From Caulobacter vibrioides (lineage in GTDB: Bacteria > Pseudomonadota > Alphaproteobacteria > Caulobacterales > Caulobacteraceae): a stretch of 64,000 bases of DNA. Each line of letters opens with the position of its first letter. Positions within the stretch are counted from its first letter, which is position 1. The translations under genes were made by a program, and so were the position numbers. The stretch is taken from contig LNIY01000035.1 in NCBI GenBank assembly GCA_001449105.1, positions 41,178 through 105,177 of the forward strand. The letters run 5' to 3'. Below are positions 63,434 to 64,000 of this stretch, one piece after another. The notes beneath the pieces were generated by a model. The model saw only the letters and a program-made list of their open reading frames with translations. It did no database searches and had not been told where the DNA came from.

Positions 63434-64000
63434 GTGCGGCAGTCGTTCAACAAGGTTCGGGCCTTCAACAACACGCGGACCATCCGCAATTCGATCTCGC
63501 TGGCGGTGCTGGCGCTGGCGGTTGGTCTTGCCCCCCCGATGGCGCAGGCCCGGCAGATCACCCGGGGCGGCGGCGATGGTGCGGGCAGCGGCTCCTTCAC
63601 GCCCCTGGGTGGCATCGCCGGCGGCGGCGGCGGCGCCTCCGACGTCTCGGCCCATGGCGGTTCGGCCGCCGCCACGCCGACCGGTTCTGCCGAGGCCGGC
63701 GGCAATGGCGCTCAGCCCGGGGGGCAGCCCGGGGCGCTGAACGACCTCTCGGCTGGCGGCGGCGGCGGTGGCGACAGCACCGTTGGCGGCGATGGCGGTC
63801 TTGGCTCGCTGGTCGCCGCGACCGGGCCCTATGGCCTGACCGCCGACTTCATCGCGACGGACGGCGCCGATGCCGCCGACGGAGGCGGCGGCGGTGGCGG
63901 CGGCGGGCTGGTGCTGACGGGAACCAACGTCCAGGTCACGACCGAGGGCTATGACGTCGCGGGCGGCGGCGGCGGTGAGGGCGGCAGCGGCGGCGGGGGG
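63434..64000 (+). CDS. Glycine-rich exported protein, autotransporter-like, 3' end outside window
   Basis: 189 codons are open to the window edge. The N-terminus is a long signal peptide (RNSISLAVLALAVGLAPPMA, then QA) preceded by a basic extension (RQSFNKVRAFNNTRTIRN) like the extended signal regions of autotransporters. The mature part is dominated by Gly clusters (GGGGG, GGGGGGGGG) alternating with short Ser/Thr/Asp segments. The frame continues past 64000, so length and C-terminal domain are unknown. The GTG at 63434 is the best start seen; in-frame TTG at 63419 is possible. Confidence 0.7.
   Translation, partial: MRQSFNKVRAFNNTRTIRNSISLAVLALAVGLAPPMAQARQITRGGGDGAGSGSFTPLGGIAGGGGGASDVSAHGGSAAATPTGSAEAGGNGAQPGGQPGALNDLSAGGGGGGDSTVGGDGGLGSLVAATGPYGLTADFIATDGADAADGGGGGGGGGLVLTGTNVQVTTEGYDVAGGGGGEGGSGGGG

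Overview
The window is GC-rich alphaproteobacterial chromosome. Gene content and order (nrdR-ribH-nusB-thiL, plsX-fabH-ihfA-merR, rplM-rpsI, hom-glpX-...-recJ), a MucR regulator, a cytochrome bc1 chaperone, a heme A synthase, an NDUFS4-type complex I subunit and short palindromic intergenic repeats all suggest a free-living aerobe of the Caulobacter type. That assignment is inferred from gene families; no rRNA is present.

Positions 1-34673 are core chromosome. They hold one-carbon and riboflavin/thiamine genes with nusB, a membrane pyrophosphatase (hppA), envelope and respiration accessory genes (bamE, bc1 chaperone, ctaA), a phospholipid/fatty-acid cluster (plsX-fabH) followed by ihfA and a MerR regulator, alkaline phosphatase, ribosomal protein genes, argC, soxR with a clear SoxR box, PHA synthase, an aminotransferase-hom-glpX-fbp block, and recJ. 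Five tRNA genes lie in this part: Pro(GGG), two Glu(TTC), Pro(TGG) and Arg(TCT).

Directly downstream of tRNA-Arg(TCT) the character changes. From about 34.7 to 60.2 kb the window reads as a defence island ending in a large serine recombinase (58132-59727). It holds: (a) a Septu-like ATPase/HNH pair whose ATPase carries a second, degenerate HNH domain; (b) a 1,511-residue STAND NTPase with an N-terminal restriction-type nuclease, Avs-like; (c) two 592-bp direct repeats, each encoding a stand-alone AraC-type DNA-binding protein with its own tandem operator, bracketing (a) and (b); (d) a NADAR gene divergent from a small Cro/CI-type repressor with a palindromic operator; (e) a five-gene operon of PRTase, ORC/CDC6-like ATPase, an unrecognised Rossmann-like protein, a SIS-HAD fusion and a PfkB kinase, the best candidate for an undescribed system; (f) a second ATPase/HNH pair; (g) unknown proteins, two with single membrane anchors. 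Operon (e) contains the activities needed to join a base to ribose phosphate and to add or remove phosphates, which suggests a nucleotide-like signal or toxin, perhaps controlled by the ATPase. This is inference.

From about 60.2 kb to the end the sequence again looks chromosomal: an SDR/LysR divergent pair, an AraC regulator, and the start of a glycine-rich exported protein cut off by the window edge.
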